Shown here: positions 1 through 9,343 of the stretch, piece after piece
Numbering within the stretch: the first letter of the stretch is position 1
How the letters are laid out: each line of letters begins with the position of its first letter
Assembly (NCBI RefSeq): GCF_001667185.1
Contig: NZ_LZIC01000069.1
Location: forward strand, 1-64,000
Length of the DNA: 64,000 bases
Direction of reading: 5' to 3'
Source: Mycobacterium sp. 852002-50816_SCH5313054-b
Lineage (GTDB): Bacteria; Actinomycetota; Actinomycetes; Mycobacteriales; Mycobacteriaceae
The notes under the pieces: generated by a model
Seen by the model: the letters and a program-made list of their open reading frames with translations, nothing else
Database searches by the model: none
What the model was told of the DNA's origin: nothing
Made by a program: the position numbers and the translations under genes

Positions 1-698
1 TCCCGGTCGAACGGGCGGCAGGCGCCCGCCGGGTCGTCGTTCTTGGTGGACATCACGATGCGCATCTGGGCGAACGCGGCGATCGCCACCGCCTCGATCT
101 TGACCTCGACCCCCCCGCAGATCGCGATGTCGGCCTCGCCGAACACGATGCTGCGCCACGCCTGGGCGATGCCCTCGGAACCCGACGCACACGCCGAAAC
201 CGGGGTGATCACCCCGGCCCTGGCGTGCCGTTCCAGCCCGACGGCCGCGGCGGCGCCGTTGGGCATGTATTTCTGCACCGCGAGCGGCGACACGGCCTTG
301 AGCCCCCGGGCGCGCATGTCGTCGTAGCTGAAGACGATTTGCTCCGCCGAGCCCAGGCCGGTGCCGATGGAGACCATCAGCCGGTTGGGGTCGACCTCGG
401 GCGAGCCGGCCTGCTGCCACACCCGCCGGCTCAGCTGGGTGGACATCCGCTGCAGGTAGCCCATCCGGTGGCGCTCGGCGCGGGTCAATCCGTCGTCGAA
501 TTCCTCCAGCAGGTGTCCCCCGATGCGCACCGGCAGGTCATAGTGGTCGACAAAGGAGTCATCGAGGGTCCGGATGCCGCTTTGGCGGTCCAGCAACAAC
601 TTCCAGGTGTTTTCGGCGTCGGTCGCCAGCGCGGTGGTCATGGCGATGCCGGTGACGACGACATTCGGCAGCGTTTTCCCGGTAACCAGCTCTGTCAT
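1..698 (-). CDS. KasA/KasB-type beta-ketoacyl-ACP synthase, 5' part only
   Basis: This is the N-terminal 232 residues of a FAS-II condensing enzyme, which extends acyl chains on ACP in mycolate synthesis. The start MTELVTGK, the nucleophile motif TPVSACASG (Cys about 170) and the long block ending DDPAGACRPFDR closely resemble mycobacterial KasB. The two catalytic histidines would lie beyond the window edge. The ATG at 698 is used because a nearby upstream ATG runs into a stop. The gene lies downstream of an L,D-transpeptidase-like gene, whereas classical kasB follows kasA. It is therefore probably an extra KasB paralogue, so I give no symbol. Confidence 0.85.
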   Translation of the reverse strand, partial: MTELVTGKTLPNVVVTGIAMTTALATDAENTWKLLLDRQSGIRTLDDSFVDHYDLPVRIGGHLLEEFDDGLTRAERHRMGYLQRMSTQLSRRVWQQAGSPEVDPNRLMVSIGTGLGSAEQIVFSYDDMRARGLKAVSPLAVQKYMPNGAAAAVGLERHARAGVITPVSACASGSEGIAQAWRSIVFGEADIAICGGVEVKIEAVAIAAFAQMRIVMSTKNDDPAGACRPFDR

Positions 699-791
699 CG
701 CATGGCGCCTTCCGTGGTCGAGTAGCTCCACGCCAGCGTCGTCCACGTCACCGAATCATGCAAACACCGCAGGCCCAGGCGGGTCGCCGGG

Positions 792-1445
792 TTATTTCGT
801 GATCGCGATCACCGCGCCGGGCCGCAGCCACCGGATGATCGACACCAGCGTCGGATCGTCGATCGCCACGCAGCCCTCGGTGGGAGCGCCGTCGGTGGTG
901 TGGAAGAAGAAGGCCGAACCGCCGCCCGGGACCTTGTTCTTGTTGACGCCCATCACGATCGCGTGTTTGTACTGCGGGATCTGCAGGTTCTCGCTGGCGG
1001 CGGTGCTGAACGGGCACTGCGCCTTCTGGCAGACCTGCATGCTGTTGAAGGTGGGGCTGTGGTCATCGCCGCTCCACCAGTGATTGGACCCGACCTGCGT
1101 ATAGGGCAGTCCCCCACCGGGATTCGGCGCGGTGCCGAAGGCGGAGTCGAGGGTGTACACGCCCATCGGCGTTGCCGGAACCCCGCTGCGTGCCTGCGGC
1201 GCCATGCCCGCGGAACCGACGTGGGTGGGGATACCGGTCACCAGCGCCTGCCAACCGGCGGCGGTGCGCTGGTAGATGTCCATCGTCGCGTTGGAACCGC
1301 CGGTGCTGACGACCGAAACCACCTGCGTGGCATTGCCGACGGAGTTCGCGAACCAGGGAGCGGCCGCGTTACCCGCCGGCGCCAGCAGGACCGACGCGGC
1401 GATCAGGCACGCCCCGGCGCACAGCGAAGCGAGCAGTCGGCGCAT
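792..1445 (-). CDS. Exported YkuD-like (L,D-transpeptidase fold) protein
   Basis: The 217-residue product starts with a signal peptide (MRRLLASLC, a hydrophobic stretch, then AGNAAA) and should be secreted. Its C-terminal half carries an HTTDGAPTEGCVAI block near residue 185-200. This resembles the His...Ser/Thr-x-Gly-Cys active site of YkuD enzymes, which cross-link or remodel peptidoglycan. The flanking canonical YkuD motif is not perfect, so activity is inferred. The best counterpart I know is M. tuberculosis Rv0309. It lies just downstream of the PAP2 gene on the same strand, 4 bases away, so the two are probably co-transcribed. Confidence 0.75.
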   Translation of the reverse strand: MRRLLASLCAGACLIAASVLLAPAGNAAAPWFANSVGNATQVVSVVSTGGSNATMDIYQRTAAGWQALVTGIPTHVGSAGMAPQARSGVPATPMGVYTLDSAFGTAPNPGGGLPYTQVGSNHWWSGDDHSPTFNSMQVCQKAQCPFSTAASENLQIPQYKHAIVMGVNKNKVPGGGSAFFFHTTDGAPTEGCVAIDDPTLVSIIRWLRPGAVIAITK

Positions 1446-1449
1446 GGGT

Positions 1450-2223
1450 TCAATCGTCGGGCGGCGCGAACCTCCTGGTCAAGTAAAGCTTTAGACCCGG
1501 TTGCGTCACTGCGCCGTTATCGATGTGCCGAGCGTCGACTTGTTGTCGAGATTTCGGCTTACTTCTCTCAACAACTCGACGGTCGGCGTTAGTGGTGCGT
1601 ATCGGAGGCCGAAACACCAACAGGCAGAGGAGGAAATAGAGGTACCCCAGCGACCACCCGGCCAGCACGTCGCTCGGGTAGTGCACGTTCAATGCCACCC
1701 GGGCGATCCCGACCAGCAGCAGGCTCAGCGCCGTCACCGCGATCGCGACGCGGCCCAGCGCGCGGCTCAGCATCGGGAGCAGGAACACCAGCAGCGCCAG
1801 CAACGCGGACGTCGCCTCCAGCGCGTGCCCCGAGGGAAACGACGAGGAGGGCACCGCCACCAGCATGGTCGGCGGTCGCGGGCGGTCCACCAGGCCCTTG
1901 GCCGCCCACGTCACCAGCCCGTTCAGCGGCGTACAGGCGAACAGCACGAGCGCCGCCCGCACGTCGCGCCGCACCAGCGCGGCCACCGTCGCCACCGTCC
2001 CCAGCAGCCGCAGCGTCACCGGTCCCAGCGCGATCGACACCCCGTCCCAGAAACTCACCCACGCCGGGTGTTTGATGCCGAGGTCGTGGGCGGGGTTCAA
2101 CAACGACCAGTCGACGCGCTGCGGCCAACTCCAGTGCCGGCAGTAGCCCACCCACATGACCGCGTACACGAGCGCGGCGGCCAGGGCGACGCCCACGGCC
2201 CAGCCGGTCCGGGGGCGGGTCAT
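1450..2223 (-). CDS. PAP2-family membrane phosphatase
   Basis: This 257-residue integral membrane protein has about six hydrophobic segments and all three signatures of the PAP2 phosphatase family. They are KGLVDRPRP (K-x6-RP) near residue 108, SFPSGH near 130, and RVALNVHYPSD near 180, where the usual Ser before Arg is Ala. Such enzymes dephosphorylate lipid phosphates such as undecaprenyl pyrophosphate or phosphatidic acid. The real substrate cannot be read from sequence. The last 50 residues are polar and basic and extend past the PAP2 core. The position matches M. tuberculosis Rv0308. Confidence 0.85.
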   Translation of the reverse strand: MTRPRTGWAVGVALAAALVYAVMWVGYCRHWSWPQRVDWSLLNPAHDLGIKHPAWVSFWDGVSIALGPVTLRLLGTVATVAALVRRDVRAALVLFACTPLNGLVTWAAKGLVDRPRPPTMLVAVPSSSFPSGHALEATSALLALLVFLLPMLSRALGRVAIAVTALSLLLVGIARVALNVHYPSDVLAGWSLGYLYFLLCLLVFRPPIRTTNADRRVVERSKPKSRQQVDARHIDNGAVTQPGLKLYLTRRFAPPDD

Positions 2224-2258
2224 GAGTCAACGGATACCAGGCCGGTCATACTGGCGTC

Positions 2259-2741
2259 ATGGCGGTCTTCGTCCGCAGATTGTTCGGCATCGGCAAGCTT
2301 CCCGCCGACCTGCACGCCCAGGTCGAGGCGGAGGGCCTGATCTACCTCGCCGACTATGTCGCGGTGACCCGGCGCTTCAGCGGCACCATCCCCGGCGTGC
2401 GATTGCCGCACAGCGTCGCCAGTTACGCCGGCTCGCTGGTCTTCACCTCCGAGCGGGTGCTCGCGACGCTGTCCATGCTGCCCAAGCTGGCCGGGCCTAC
2501 CGTCGACGCGCGCTGGGACGCGCCGCAGGCGGGCGCGGCCATGGTCGAGATCTCGTCGACCGGTGTGCAGGTCGACGTCGACGTCGCCGAGGTCGACCCC
2601 AAGTTCAGCGGGGAGCTGTCGCTGCACTACAAGGCGGCGGTCCCGGACGACGCGCTCGCCGCGCTGCCGCGCCGGTCGCTGGCCTTCGACATGCCACCCG
2701 AATACGTCTTCCGCGCCGTCGGCGTCACCTATTCGCCGTGA
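2259..2741 (+). CDS. Conserved mycobacterial protein, Rv0307c-like
   Basis: The 160-residue protein has no signal peptide or membrane segment, and I recognise no catalytic motif. It is rich in short beta-prone stretches (GSLVFTSERVLATL, ISSTGVQVDVDVAEVDP), which fits a small beta-sandwich or PH-like fold, but this is only an impression. The gene is divergent from the PAP2 gene, with 35 bases between the starts, and ends 28 bases before bluB, so it may share a promoter with bluB. Synteny points to M. tuberculosis Rv0307c. No function is proposed. Confidence 0.7.
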   Translation: MAVFVRRLFGIGKLPADLHAQVEAEGLIYLADYVAVTRRFSGTIPGVRLPHSVASYAGSLVFTSERVLATLSMLPKLAGPTVDARWDAPQAGAAMVEISSTGVQVDVDVAEVDPKFSGELSLHYKAAVPDDALAALPRRSLAFDMPPEYVFRAVGVTYSP

Positions 2742-2769
2742 TCGTCACGGCGGCGATGGCTTTCCTACG

Positions 2770-3435
2770 ATGACGGGTGTGACCGATCCGGCCTTCAGCC
2801 CCGAGGAGCGGCAGGCCGTCTACCGGGTGATCTCCGAACGGCGCGACATGCGCCGGTTCTCGCCGGGCGGCGTGGTGGCCGAGGACGTGTTGGCGCGGTT
2901 GTTGCAGGCCGCGCATGCCGCGCCCAGCGTCGGCCTGATGCAGCCGTGGCGCTTCATCCGGATCACCGACGGCGCCCTGCGTCGACGCATCCACGCTCTG
3001 GTCGACGAGGAACGTCCGCTGACGGCCGCGGCGCTGGGCGAGCGGGCCGAGGAGTTCTTGGCGCTCAAGGTCGAGGGCATCCTCGAGTGCGCCGAACTGT
3101 TCGTGGTGGCGCTGCGCGACAACCGCGACCGGCACGTGTTCGGCCGGCGGACGCTGCCGCAGATGGATCTGGCGTCGGTGTCGTGCGCCATCCAGAACCT
3201 GTGGCTGGCGGCGCGCTCGGAAGGCCTTGGCATGGGCTGGGTTTCCCTGTTCGACCCGCAACGGTTGGCGGCGTTGCTGGCGATGCCCGCCGACGCCGAG
3301 CCGGTGGCCATCCTGTGTCTGGGCCCGGTGCCCGAGTTTCCCGACCGGCCGGCCCTGGAGCTCGACGGCTGGACCCTCGGGCGGCCGCTGCCGGAGTTCG
3401 TCTCCGAGAACGAATGGGGATCGCGCCGAGCGTAA
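2770..3435 (+). CDS. bluB: BluB-type 5,6-dimethylbenzimidazole synthase
   Basis: The 221-residue flavin-dependent nitroreductase-fold protein is predicted to cut FMNH2 with oxygen to give 5,6-dimethylbenzimidazole, the lower ligand of cobalamin. The N-terminal RRDMRRFSPGGV block (FMN phosphate binding), the AAPSVGLMQPWRFI stretch and the C-terminal LDGWTLGRPLPEFVSENEWG tail are typical of BluB. The ATG at 2770 lies just before the conserved region, and an in-frame upstream extension overlaps the previous gene and looks non-coding. The counterpart is Rv0306. No other cobalamin gene is adjacent. Confidence 0.85.
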   Translation: MTGVTDPAFSPEERQAVYRVISERRDMRRFSPGGVVAEDVLARLLQAAHAAPSVGLMQPWRFIRITDGALRRRIHALVDEERPLTAAALGERAEEFLALKVEGILECAELFVVALRDNRDRHVFGRRTLPQMDLASVSCAIQNLWLAARSEGLGMGWVSLFDPQRLAALLAMPADAEPVAILCLGPVPEFPDRPALELDGWTLGRPLPEFVSENEWGSRRA

Positions 3436-3487
3436 CGCCCGGTGGACGCGGACACCCTGCTGTATCGTCGCCGGTCGAGGTGACGGT

Positions 3488-4864
3488 ATGACGGCTCAAC
3501 ACGCCAAAGAGAATCTGCTGCTCGTGCACTGGCACGACCTGGGGCGATACCTCGGCGCCTACGGTCACTCGGACGTGGCCAGCCCGCGGCTGGACCGGCT
3601 TGCCGCCGAGGGCATCCTGTTCACCCGGGCTCATGCCGCCGCGCCGCTGTGCTCGCCGTCGCGCGGATCGCTGTTCACCGGGCGCTACCCGCAAAGCAAT
3701 GGGCTCGTCGGCCTGGCGCACCACGGCTGGGAATATCGCAGCGGCGTGCGGACGCTGCCCCAGATGTTGTCCGAATCGGGTTACTACTCAGCCCTTTTCG
3801 GGATGCAACACGAGACGTCCTACCCGAAGCGGCTGGGCTTCGACGAGTTCGACGTGTCCAACTCCTACTGCGACTACGTGGTGGACCGAACGGACGAATG
3901 GCTGCGCGACAGCGCCGAGAACCTTGCGGGCCAGCCGTTTCTGTTGACCGCGGGCTTCTTCGAGACGCACCGCCCCTACCCGCGCGACCGCTACGAGCCG
4001 GCGGACGCCGCGCAGGTCGATCCCCCCGACTACCTGCCCGACACCCCCGACGTTCGTGGCGACCTCGCCGACTTCTACGGGGCGATCGCCACGGCCGACG
4101 CCGCCGTCGGCCGGCTGCTGGACGCGCTGGCCGAAACGGGGCTCGATGCCAACACGTGGGTGGTGTTCTTCACCGATCACGGGCCGGCGTTTCCGCGCGC
4201 GAAATCCACGCTGTACGACGCCGGAACCGGCATCGCCATGATCATCCGCCCTCCCACCAAACGCGCGGTGGCGCCGCACGTTTACGACGAGCTGTTCAGC
4301 GGCGTCGATCTGGTGCCGACGCTGCTCGGGCTCTTGGGCGTGCACGTGCCGCCCGACGTGGAAGGAGTGTCACACGCCGGCGCGCTGCTGGCGCCCGGCC
4401 CGCCAACCGAACCGGTCCGGCAGCAGGTGTACACCATGAAGACCTACCACGACTCGTTCGACCCCATTCGCGCGATTCGCACAAAGGAATACAGCTACAT
4501 CGAGAACTACGCGGCCCGCCCGCTGCTGGACCTGCCGTTGGACATCCAGGAAAGCCCCTCGGGGCAGGCGGTCGCACCGTACATTTCGGGCCCGCGCCCC
4601 GAGCGCGAACTCTACGACCTGCGCACCGATCCCAGCGAAACCGCCAACCTGCTGACCGGGGTCGACGGCGCCGCCATGGAGGCGATCGCCGCCGATCTGG
4701 CTGTGCGCCTGCATGATTGGCGCCAGCGCACCGGCGACGTGATACCGTCGGAGTTTGCCGGCTACCGCATCGCCCTGCGTTACACCGAGACTTATCTGCA
4801 GATTCACCGCATAAAGCCGAGCAGCCGCTCGGCGATCGCCGTCGACCGCGGCATCGAGGAATAG
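3488..4864 (+). CDS. Type I sulfatase (formylglycine-dependent family)
   Basis: This 458-residue alkaline-phosphatase-fold hydrolase should cleave sulfate esters. The active-site signature LCSPSRGSLFTGRYP near residue 57 contains C-x-P-S-R, whose Cys is converted to formylglycine by a modifying enzyme. VHWHDLGRYLGAYG near the start and FFTDHGPAFPRAKSTLYDAG in the middle supply metal and sulfate ligands. No signal peptide is visible, so the enzyme appears cytosolic. The substrate is unknown; mycobacterial sulfolipids or scavenged host sulfate esters are possible. It corresponds to Rv0296c and converges on tam with only 6 bases between the stops. Confidence 0.88.
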   Translation: MTAQHAKENLLLVHWHDLGRYLGAYGHSDVASPRLDRLAAEGILFTRAHAAAPLCSPSRGSLFTGRYPQSNGLVGLAHHGWEYRSGVRTLPQMLSESGYYSALFGMQHETSYPKRLGFDEFDVSNSYCDYVVDRTDEWLRDSAENLAGQPFLLTAGFFETHRPYPRDRYEPADAAQVDPPDYLPDTPDVRGDLADFYGAIATADAAVGRLLDALAETGLDANTWVVFFTDHGPAFPRAKSTLYDAGTGIAMIIRPPTKRAVAPHVYDELFSGVDLVPTLLGLLGVHVPPDVEGVSHAGALLAPGPPTEPVRQQVYTMKTYHDSFDPIRAIRTKEYSYIENYAARPLLDLPLDIQESPSGQAVAPYISGPRPERELYDLRTDPSETANLLTGVDGAAMEAIAADLAVRLHDWRQRTGDVIPSEFAGYRIALRYTETYLQIHRIKPSSRSAIAVDRGIEE

Positions 4865-4870
4865 TCCGGC

Positions 4871-5656
4871 TTATCCGCCGGAGCGTTGGGCGCCGCCGAC
4901 CTCGGCGACGATGAATACCCGCCGGAACGGGAATATCGTGGTGCCGTCGGCCCGGGGAGGGTACGCGTCGTCCAGCAGCGGGATGAGCTCGCGGCGAAAC
5001 TGCTCCCAGCCCTCGTCGTCGAGCCGCTCGCGCACCGGCACCAGCGCCGTGCCGGTGATCCATTCCAGCACCGGATTCTCACCGGTGAGCTGATGCAGGT
5101 AGGTGCTCTCCCACACGTCGATCTTGCATCCGGCGTCCAGCAGCAGGTTGGCGTAGTTCATGGGCGGCTGGACCACCGCGCCCACCCGAAACGGTATGTC
5201 GCGCATGAGTTTTGCGTACGGCTCGCGGCGGGCCAGCGCCCGCACCGTGGCGTGCGACGGGGTTTCGAAGTTGCCCGGGATCTGCACGCCGATCCACGAG
5301 CCGGGCGCCAGCTCCTCGGCCCACCGCACCAGCAAACCGGCGTGCTCGGGTACCCAATGCAGGGCGGCGTTGCAGATCACCACGTCGGTGTCGGGCTTGG
5401 GCTTCCAGTCCCGCAAGTCGCCGATGACGGCGTCGATGCCGCGCTCCTTGGCGGCGGCGACCATCTCCGGCGAGCTGTCCACCGCCTCGATCGCCGCCTC
5501 CGGCCAGCGCCGGGCCAGGTACTTGGTCAGGTGGCCCGGGCCGCAGCCCAGGTCGACCACTCGACGCGCCTGCTTGGCACCCACTCGCGACACCAGGTCA
5601 TAGAACGGGCGGCTGCGATGGTCAGCAAAGGCCAGGTAGACGTCGGGATCCCACAT
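4871..5656 (-). CDS. tam: Trans-aconitate 2-methyltransferase-like enzyme
   Basis: This 261-residue SAM-dependent methyltransferase has motif [17 protein letters not shown] near residue 34 and the acidic residue after strand 2 (EAVDSSPEM). Tam methylates trans-aconitate, a spontaneous isomer of cis-aconitate that inhibits aconitase. The length and the [11 protein letters not shown] and [11 protein letters not shown] blocks fit the Tam family (Rv0294 counterpart). The ATG at 5656 is chosen because a strong AGGAGG lies 6 bases upstream. The much longer open frame reading back to 6892 is antisense to the neighbouring hydrolase and is not used. Confidence 0.88.
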   Translation of the reverse strand: MWDPDVYLAFADHRSRPFYDLVSRVGAKQARRVVDLGCGPGHLTKYLARRWPEAAIEAVDSSPEMVAAAKERGIDAVIGDLRDWKPKPDTDVVICNAALHWVPEHAGLLVRWAEELAPGSWIGVQIPGNFETPSHATVRALARREPYAKLMRDIPFRVGAVVQPPMNYANLLLDAGCKIDVWESTYLHQLTGENPVLEWITGTALVPVRERLDDEGWEQFRRELIPLLDDAYPPRADGTTIFPFRRVFIVAEVGGAQRSGG

Positions 5657-5737
5657 GTCGGTCCTCCTGATCAACACCAGCACGGGTCGAGCTGATAGGT
5701 AAACCGTATTACCGCATGCGGCCCCGGCGCCGACCGA

Positions 5738-6952
5738 GTGGGCGATAGCATCGCGTTTGTGACACCGCCCGACCCGGACCCGGTCAATCCTCCGGTTCCC
5801 GTTCCGGACGTTCCCGGCGCCGACGTGCCCGCGGGCGCCGCGGGATTGCCGCCGCGCTCCGCGCTGTCGCCCCGTCAGCGAATGGTCGTGGAGGCGGCGG
5901 CCATCTCCGACCTCGCGCTGCGCACCGCGGTCGCGTCGGTGCTGACGACCACCGTCACGCCGGCCGTGCTGGCCACGTCGGTGCGCTCCGGCAGCGAACG
6001 CGACAGCCTGCGCTTCTACGCCGAACTTGGCGCCGAGCGGGATCCGGCGAGGTCGTTTCCGGCGCCCACCGAGGCGCCCACCGTCTCGTCGCGGCCCGCC
6101 AATCCGCTCGCGGAGTGGATCGCCCACGGCACCGTCGACAACATCTCGTTCCCCAGCAGCTTCCGGGCGATCAATCCCGCGATGCGCACGCGCTGGAGCG
6201 CGTTGTCCGCCAACAACATCGTGCACGCGCAGCACTGGCGGCATGGCGACGGACCGCATCCCACGCTGTGCGTCATCCACGGCTTCATGGGGTCGTCGTA
6301 TTTGGCCAACGGGCGGTTCTTCACGCTGCCGTGGTATTACCGCTCCGGCTACGACGTCCTGATGTACACCCTGCCGTTCCACGGCCCACGGGCCGAAAAG
6401 TATTCGCCGTTCAGCGGTTTCGGGTATTTCTCCGGTGGGTTGTGCGGTTTCGCCGAGGCGATGGCCCAGGCCGTGCACGACTTCCGGTCCATCATCGACT
6501 ACCTGCGCCACACCGGCGTCGAGCGCATCGCGCTGACCGGAATCTCGCTGGGCGGCTACACCTCCGCGCTGGTGGCTTCGGTCGACGACCGGCTGGAGGC
6601 CGTCATCCCCAACTGCCCGGTCGTGACGCCGGCAACGATGTTCGACGACTGGTTCCCGGCCAACAAGCTCATGGGGCTGGGGCTGCGGATGTCCAAGATC
6701 AGCCGTGCCGAGCTTGCCGCCGGGTTGGCCTATCACTCGCCGCTGAACTACCCGCCGCTGATCGGAAAGGACCGCCGGATGATCATCACCGGCCTCGGCG
6801 ATCGGATGGCCCCGCCGGAACAGGCTGTCACGCTGTGGGAACACTGGAATCGCTGTGCGCTGCACTGGTTTCCGGGCAGCCATGTGCTGCACGTGAGCCA
6901 GCTGGACTATTTGCGCCGGATGACCCAGTTTCTGCGCGGGGTTATGTTCTAG
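5738..6952 (+). CDS. Alpha/beta-hydrolase, Rv0293c-like
   Basis: The 404-residue protein has a Pro-rich N-terminal tail of about 45 residues, then an alpha/beta-hydrolase domain. [10 protein letters not shown] forms the oxyanion-side loop, [11 protein letters not shown] near residue 270 is the nucleophile elbow (Ser in G-x-S-x-G), and a histidine in [10 protein letters not shown] near the end could complete the triad. The substrate is unknown. The start is uncertain: ATG at 5738 gives an extended tail, and GTG at 5759 is an alternative. It is divergent from tam and convergent with eccE3, and so is not part of the ESX-3 operon. Confidence 0.75.
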   Translation: MGDSIAFVTPPDPDPVNPPVPVPDVPGADVPAGAAGLPPRSALSPRQRMVVEAAAISDLALRTAVASVLTTTVTPAVLATSVRSGSERDSLRFYAELGAERDPARSFPAPTEAPTVSSRPANPLAEWIAHGTVDNISFPSSFRAINPAMRTRWSALSANNIVHAQHWRHGDGPHPTLCVIHGFMGSSYLANGRFFTLPWYYRSGYDVLMYTLPFHGPRAEKYSPFSGFGYFSGGLCGFAEAMAQAVHDFRSIIDYLRHTGVERIALTGISLGGYTSALVASVDDRLEAVIPNCPVVTPATMFDDWFPANKLMGLGLRMSKISRAELAAGLAYHSPLNYPPLIGKDRRMIITGLGDRMAPPEQAVTLWEHWNRCALHWFPGSHVLHVSQLDYLRRMTQFLRGVMF

Positions 6953-6971
6953 CGCACCGGGACCAAACGAC

Positions 6972-7952
6972 TCACGACGCCAGCGGCGCCCGATGGGCGC
7001 CCGCCCCCGGAGTCGGCCAAGCCAGTCCCGCTAGGACGCCGGGAGGCTCGTCAACGTGTCCGTCGAGGCGTTGCGCCGACGACAGATCCAGCGCCGCCAG
7101 CGCGGGCCGGTGATTACCGCGCTGGGGGATCAACCCGGCCAGCGGCGCCGCGCCCGTGGGGGGCGAATCGGTCAAGAACGCGCAGGCGGCCGCGACGGTG
7201 TGATGCGTCCGGTCGCCGGCGATCTCCAGCGCCGTGCAGGTTTCGCGCACCGGGTGCGACCGGATCGCGTCCAGCGTTTCGGCCAGTCCGTCGTCGACGC
7301 GGACCTGGTATGCCGCGATGTAATCCGAGTCGCCGCGCTGCACACCCCGCCAGGTCTCGCGAGCGTTGGGCGCCAGCAGCCGCGGGACGTCGTCGGGTGC
7401 GACGGTGCCGGCGTCCCAGCCGATCTCACGCAGGTGGTCGGCCAGCCGGCGCGCGGCGACCTGGGCGGTCTCGGTCAGCGGGATCCGCGACGAGCGCGCC
7501 TGCAGCGCCGCCAGGTTGTCGGCCGCCGACACCGTGAGCCCGATCCACGTCTGGCGCCTTGAGACGTCGGATGCGTTGTCGCGGCTGGTGATTCGGATCT
7601 TGTCGGCGCGGATGCCGTAGCGATCCAGGTAGTCCGCGATGAGGCGCAGCGGGAGCACGTCGGAGTCGCCGAGTGGGGACCCGAGCCGCAGCAGCGCGGT
7701 TGCGCTTGTGGCAGAGCCCGATTCGGGCACGGACCCCCGGGCGCGCCGCGCCATCGCCAGGCGGCGGCGCAGGATCGTGGTGACGTGCAGGCCGTGCCAC
7801 CAGCCGAACAGCACGATCACCACGGCGGCCGCGATGCCGAGCACCCAGTAGTCGCGGGGGGACCGCCAGGGGTATGCCATCGCCGCGGGCACCACCGCCA
7901 GCAGCGCCAGCGTGATTCGGCCCGTTCCTGCAGCGGGTGTCGAGCGGCTCAC
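6972..7952 (-). CDS. eccE3: ESX-3 secretion component EccE3
   Basis: This is the last gene of the ESX-3 operon, encoding 326 residues. Two membrane helices near the N-terminus ([12 protein letters not shown] and [18 protein letters not shown]) are followed by a cytosolic domain; in ESX machines EccE sits at the edge of the membrane complex. GTG at 7952 is used because it overlaps the mycP3 stop in a GTGA junction, implying translational coupling. The upstream open frame overlaps mycP3 coding sequence and is an artefact. The family has no catalytic motif and none is seen here. Confidence 0.93.
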   Translation of the reverse strand: MSRSTPAAGTGRITLALLAVVPAAMAYPWRSPRDYWVLGIAAAVVIVLFGWWHGLHVTTILRRRLAMARRARGSVPESGSATSATALLRLGSPLGDSDVLPLRLIADYLDRYGIRADKIRITSRDNASDVSRRQTWIGLTVSAADNLAALQARSSRIPLTETAQVAARRLADHLREIGWDAGTVAPDDVPRLLAPNARETWRGVQRGDSDYIAAYQVRVDDGLAETLDAIRSHPVRETCTALEIAGDRTHHTVAAACAFLTDSPPTGAAPLAGLIPQRGNHRPALAALDLSSAQRLDGHVDEPPGVLAGLAWPTPGAGAHRAPLAS

Positions 7953-9343
7953 GGGGTGGTCTCCTTCTTTCGGGCGATCGCGGAGACGGCGGCGACCGCC
8001 GCGACGACGACGGCCAACGCGGCGGTTCCGGCGAACGCGACGGTTCGCGGGGTGGTGTCCCGGGGCGCGGGCGCCGCCGGGACGGTGACCGGCCTGGCCG
8101 CCGACACGCCGGATGGGTTGCCGGCGGGCAGTTCCCACGTCAGCGCCGCCACGGGGTCCACCGCGCCGGCGCCGACGACGTTGGAGGGCGCCCGGGCCCC
8201 GTTGTGGGCGGTCGCGGTGATGCGGTGCACCACCTGCGTCGCGGTCAGTTGGGGATACTTGCTGCGCACCAGCGCCGCGACGCCCGACACGTAGCCGGCC
8301 GCATAGCTGGTGCCACTCAACGCGACCAACTGCTGATGGTCGTCGGGCAGGCCATTGGCGAGGCCGCCGCCGTCGCGGTTGCTGACGGACACGATGTTTT
8401 CGCCCGGCGCCGCGATGCCCACCCACGGCCCGGCCATGGTGAATTTCGACGGCTCCGCGCCCGGCGTGAGGGAGGCCGCCGACAGCACGTACGGCTGCCA
8501 CCACGACGGGATGGAGACCGACGTGACACCCGCCCAGTTGCGCGGGTCGTCGGGGCGGCCGAGGTCGGTGAGCGGGTTGGAGTCACAGGACGTTCCGCCG
8601 GCGACCGAGCCGGTGGGGCCGTTGTTGCCCGCGGCGGCCACGATCACCGCGTCCTTGTCCACCGCCGCGTAGCGGATCGCCGCGCCCAGCGCGGCCTGGT
8701 CGACCGTCCGGTCGGCGGGCAGGCAGGTGATCGCGGAGATGTTGATCACCCGGGCGCCGAGGTCGGCGGCGTGCACGATCGCCCGCGCCAGCGTCGCGAT
8801 GTCCTGGGACGCCCTGGCCAGCAACGGATCACCGCCCGGCGTGCGCGGCGAGAATTTCGCGGACGTCATCCTGATCGAGAGCATCCGTGCGGCGGGCGCC
8901 ACCCCCGAGAACCCATCGTCACCGGGCTGGCCGCCGATGATGCCGGCCACCAGAGTGCCGTGCCCGTCGCAGTCGCTCAGGCCGTCGGTGGTCTCGACGA
9001 AATCGCCGCCGGGATCGACGTTGGGCAGCCGCGGGCCGGGGCGCACGCCGGTGTCGAGGACCGCCACCAGCTGGCCCTCGCCTCGGGAAAACCGCCACGC
9101 CGCAGGAAGATTCAGCATCGACTGGCTGGGCGCCGCCACGGCCGGATCGCTGCCCGGGATGACACCGGAGACGCTGCAGGGGCCGCGCTGCTCCATCGGC
9201 TGCCCGGGTCCGGGCGCTCCGCTCGGCGGCGGGACGCCGGGATCCACCTTCGGCTGGTCGATGGCCAGCGCCGACGGAGCGGCCCACATCATGGCCGCCA
9301 AAGGGGCCATGACGCAGGCCAATCCGGCTTGGGGGCGCATCAT
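7949..9343 (-). CDS. mycP3: Mycosin MycP3, ESX-3 membrane-anchored subtilase
   Basis: The 464-residue subtilisin-like serine protease has an N-terminal signal sequence, a catalytic domain and a C-terminal membrane helix (TAALAVVVAAVAAVSAI) with a short basic tail. The triad is visible as Asp in VAVLDTGV (about 95), His in DGHGTLVAG (about 127) and Ser in LSGTSYAAG (about 342). Mycosins are needed for ESX secretion and stabilise the membrane complex. The start ATG at 9343 overlaps the eccD3 stop (ATGA), and the next codon is also ATG. A longer frame to 9895 lies antisense in function within eccD3 and is ignored. Confidence 0.95.
   Translation of the reverse strand: MMRPQAGLACVMAPLAAMMWAAPSALAIDQPKVDPGVPPPSGAPGPGQPMEQRGPCSVSGVIPGSDPAVAAPSQSMLNLPAAWRFSRGEGQLVAVLDTGVRPGPRLPNVDPGGDFVETTDGLSDCDGHGTLVAGIIGGQPGDDGFSGVAPAARMLSIRMTSAKFSPRTPGGDPLLARASQDIATLARAIVHAADLGARVINISAITCLPADRTVDQAALGAAIRYAAVDKDAVIVAAAGNNGPTGSVAGGTSCDSNPLTDLGRPDDPRNWAGVTSVSIPSWWQPYVLSAASLTPGAEPSKFTMAGPWVGIAAPGENIVSVSNRDGGGLANGLPDDHQQLVALSGTSYAAGYVSGVAALVRSKYPQLTATQVVHRITATAHNGARAPSNVVGAGAVDPVAALTWELPAGNPSGVSAARPVTVPAAPAPRDTTPRTVAFAGTAALAVVVAAVAAVSAIARKKETTP

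Noticed and set aside
5657..6892. A long minus-strand open frame continuing upstream of tam
   Set aside because: It is antisense to a well-supported alpha/beta hydrolase, and tam has a strong ribosome site at its own start. High GC keeps such frames open.
7953..8504. N-terminal extension of eccE3
   Set aside because: It reads within mycP3 coding sequence in another frame; the GTGA overlap gives a proper family start.
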